64,000 nt of DNA from JACCZX01 sp963786295 (lineage in GTDB: Bacteria; Pseudomonadota; Gammaproteobacteria; Burkholderiales; Burkholderiaceae_F), in NCBI GenBank assembly GCA_963786295.1, contig CAWAYV010000027.1:124001-188000 (forward strand), read 5' to 3'. Within the stretch, counting starts at the first letter, position 1; every line of letters begins with the position of its first letter. The translations under genes were made by a program, and so were the position numbers. The notes under the pieces are model-generated. The model worked only from the letters and a program-made list of their open reading frames with translations. It did no database searches and had not been told where the DNA came from. Positions 62,895-64,000 of the stretch are shown here, in pieces.

Positions 62895-64000
62895 ATGAGC
62901 GTCGATCGCAAACCGGTGGTGGTCATCATTGGTGCCGGCTTTGGGGGACTCGCTGCCGCGCGCGGGTTGCGCAATGCGGAAGTGGAGGTGATCGTCGTCG
63001 ATCGCGCCAATCACCATACCTTTCAGCCGCTGCTTTATCAGGTGGCTACAGCGGGATTGTCCGCACCGCAAATCGCTTCGCCGATTCGGCATATTCTGCG
63101 TAGACAGAAAAACGCTCGTGTGCTGCTTGGGGATGCTGTCGCGATTGACGCGGCAGCCAAGCGAGTGTTGCTGGCTGATGGCGAGCTCGGTTTCGACTAC
63201 CTGATCGTCGCGGCGGGTTTGACGCATTCCTACTTCGGACATAGCGCCTGGGCGCAGCATGCACCTGGACTGAAAACACTCGACGATGCGCTCGAAATCC
63301 GGCGCCGCATTTTGATTGCTTTCGAGCGCGCTGAACGTGAGCCAGACGCAGCAAAGCGCGCAGCGTGGTTGACCTTTGTCGTCATCGGTGGCGGCCCGAC
63401 CGGTGTCGAGCTCGCCGGTACGCTCGCCGAGATCGCGCGACACACGCTGACCAACGAGTTCCGCACGATCGATCCCTCCAAAGCCAGAGTGCTGCTGCTC
63501 GAAGGTGGTCGGCGCATCCTGAATACGTATCCGGAGACGTTGTCCGCAAAGGCGGTGCGACAGTTGCAGCGGCTCGGCGTCGAGGTGCGGGTCGGCGCGC
63601 ATGTAAACAATGTCGACGATGCCGGAGTATCAGTTGATATCGAGCGGGCGGGAAAATGAGCGCATTAATGCCCGCACGGTGCTGTGGGCGGCCGGCGTGC
63701 AAGCCACTGCGCTCGTTCAAGGCCTGCCGGGGCCACGTGACAAAGTGGGCCGCATGCTCGTCACGCCGACACTACAACTGGCCGACGCGGATTCGATCTT
63801 CGTGATCGGTGACTCTGGCGTCGATTACGCAGGATGGAAAACCGGTGCCGGGCGTTGCGTACGCCGCCAAACAAATGGGTGCGTATGCAGCGCACGTAAT
63901 TGCACAGCGCGTACGCGGTGACGATGCATCAACACCGAGCATTGCTCCATTTCGTTATCGCGACCGCGGATCGCTTGCGACGATCGGCCGTAAAGCCGCT
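62895..64000 (+). CDS. ndh: Type II NADH dehydrogenase (NDH-2), partial, two frame changes
   Basis: The flavoprotein oxidises NADH at the membrane without pumping protons. It has the FAD fold VVVIIGAGFGGLAAARGLRN at the N-terminus, HTFQPLLYQVATAGLS near residue 43 and the NADH fold TFVVIGGGPTGVELAGTLAE near 160. The frame changes +1 near 63650 (to RENERINARTVLWAAGVQ) and again near 63838 (to PGVAYAAKQMGAYAAHVIAQ). The window ends before the C-terminal membrane anchor. The gene is oriented away from the kinase and follows rnpB. Confidence 0.85.

Noticed and set aside
1..64000. tRNA genes
   Set aside because: No intergenic space shows the T-arm GTTCRANYC box with matching acceptor arms; the one structured RNA gene recognised is rnpB.

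Overview
The window is high-GC chromosomal DNA of a betaproteobacterium, most likely of the order Burkholderiales. The evidence is two Bug-type tripartite tricarboxylate receptors, Coq7, Gram-negative trimeric porins that begin with a SxVTLYGxVD strand, the gene orders rplM-rpsI, DUF6776-bactofilin-erpA, anmK-M23-tyrS and glyA-nrdR-rib-nusB-thiL, and a PilGHIJ-ChpA cluster. No phage, transposase, tRNA or CRISPR array was seen.

Layout. 1-9.25 kb is an organic-acid uptake and catabolism block: a VOC protein tail, TctB, TctA and a Bug receptor, a PrpD-like dehydratase, an SDR, a GST, an acyl-CoA ligase and a second Bug receptor. 9.3-12.3 kb is glpK-glpD. 12.3-15.1 kb holds two damaged porin genes. 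15.3-23.5 kb carries housekeeping genes (coq7, OsmC, rplM-rpsI, bactofilin, erpA, anmK, M23 peptidase, tyrS). 24-33.5 kb runs from ybhB and a phosphatase through a ZTP riboswitch and glyA to nrdR, hsp20, ribD-ribE-ribBA-ribH-nusB-thiL and pncC. 33.5-40.6 kb has a fluoroacetate-dehalogenase-like hydrolase, a TPR protein, a CorC-like protein, pyrF, M48 and YjgN. 40.8-43 kb is groES-groEL under a CIRCE operator, followed by an orphan Cas6e-like gene. 44-50.6 kb has dacB, a thioredoxin-like protein, dsbD, hemL, thiE and rubredoxin. 50.6-60.3 kb is the pilGHIJ-chpA chemosensory cluster for twitching. The end holds a NarL-type two-component pair, the RNase P RNA gene and a type II NADH dehydrogenase that runs off the edge.

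Two patterns stand out. First, at least ten genes change reading frame, and nearly every change is +1 in the gene's own direction, on both strands, as if single bases had been inserted. This looks like an insertion-biased sequencing or assembly error, but it should be checked before any of these genes is called dead. Second, several intergenic spaces hold non-coding elements bounded by inverted repeats with nested hairpins: a roughly 430-base family in two copies, a roughly 125-base family in two copies whose arms differ but still pair, and two single elements. Their arms often contain the stop codons of the flanking genes. These elements and the orphan Cas6e are the least explained parts of the window.
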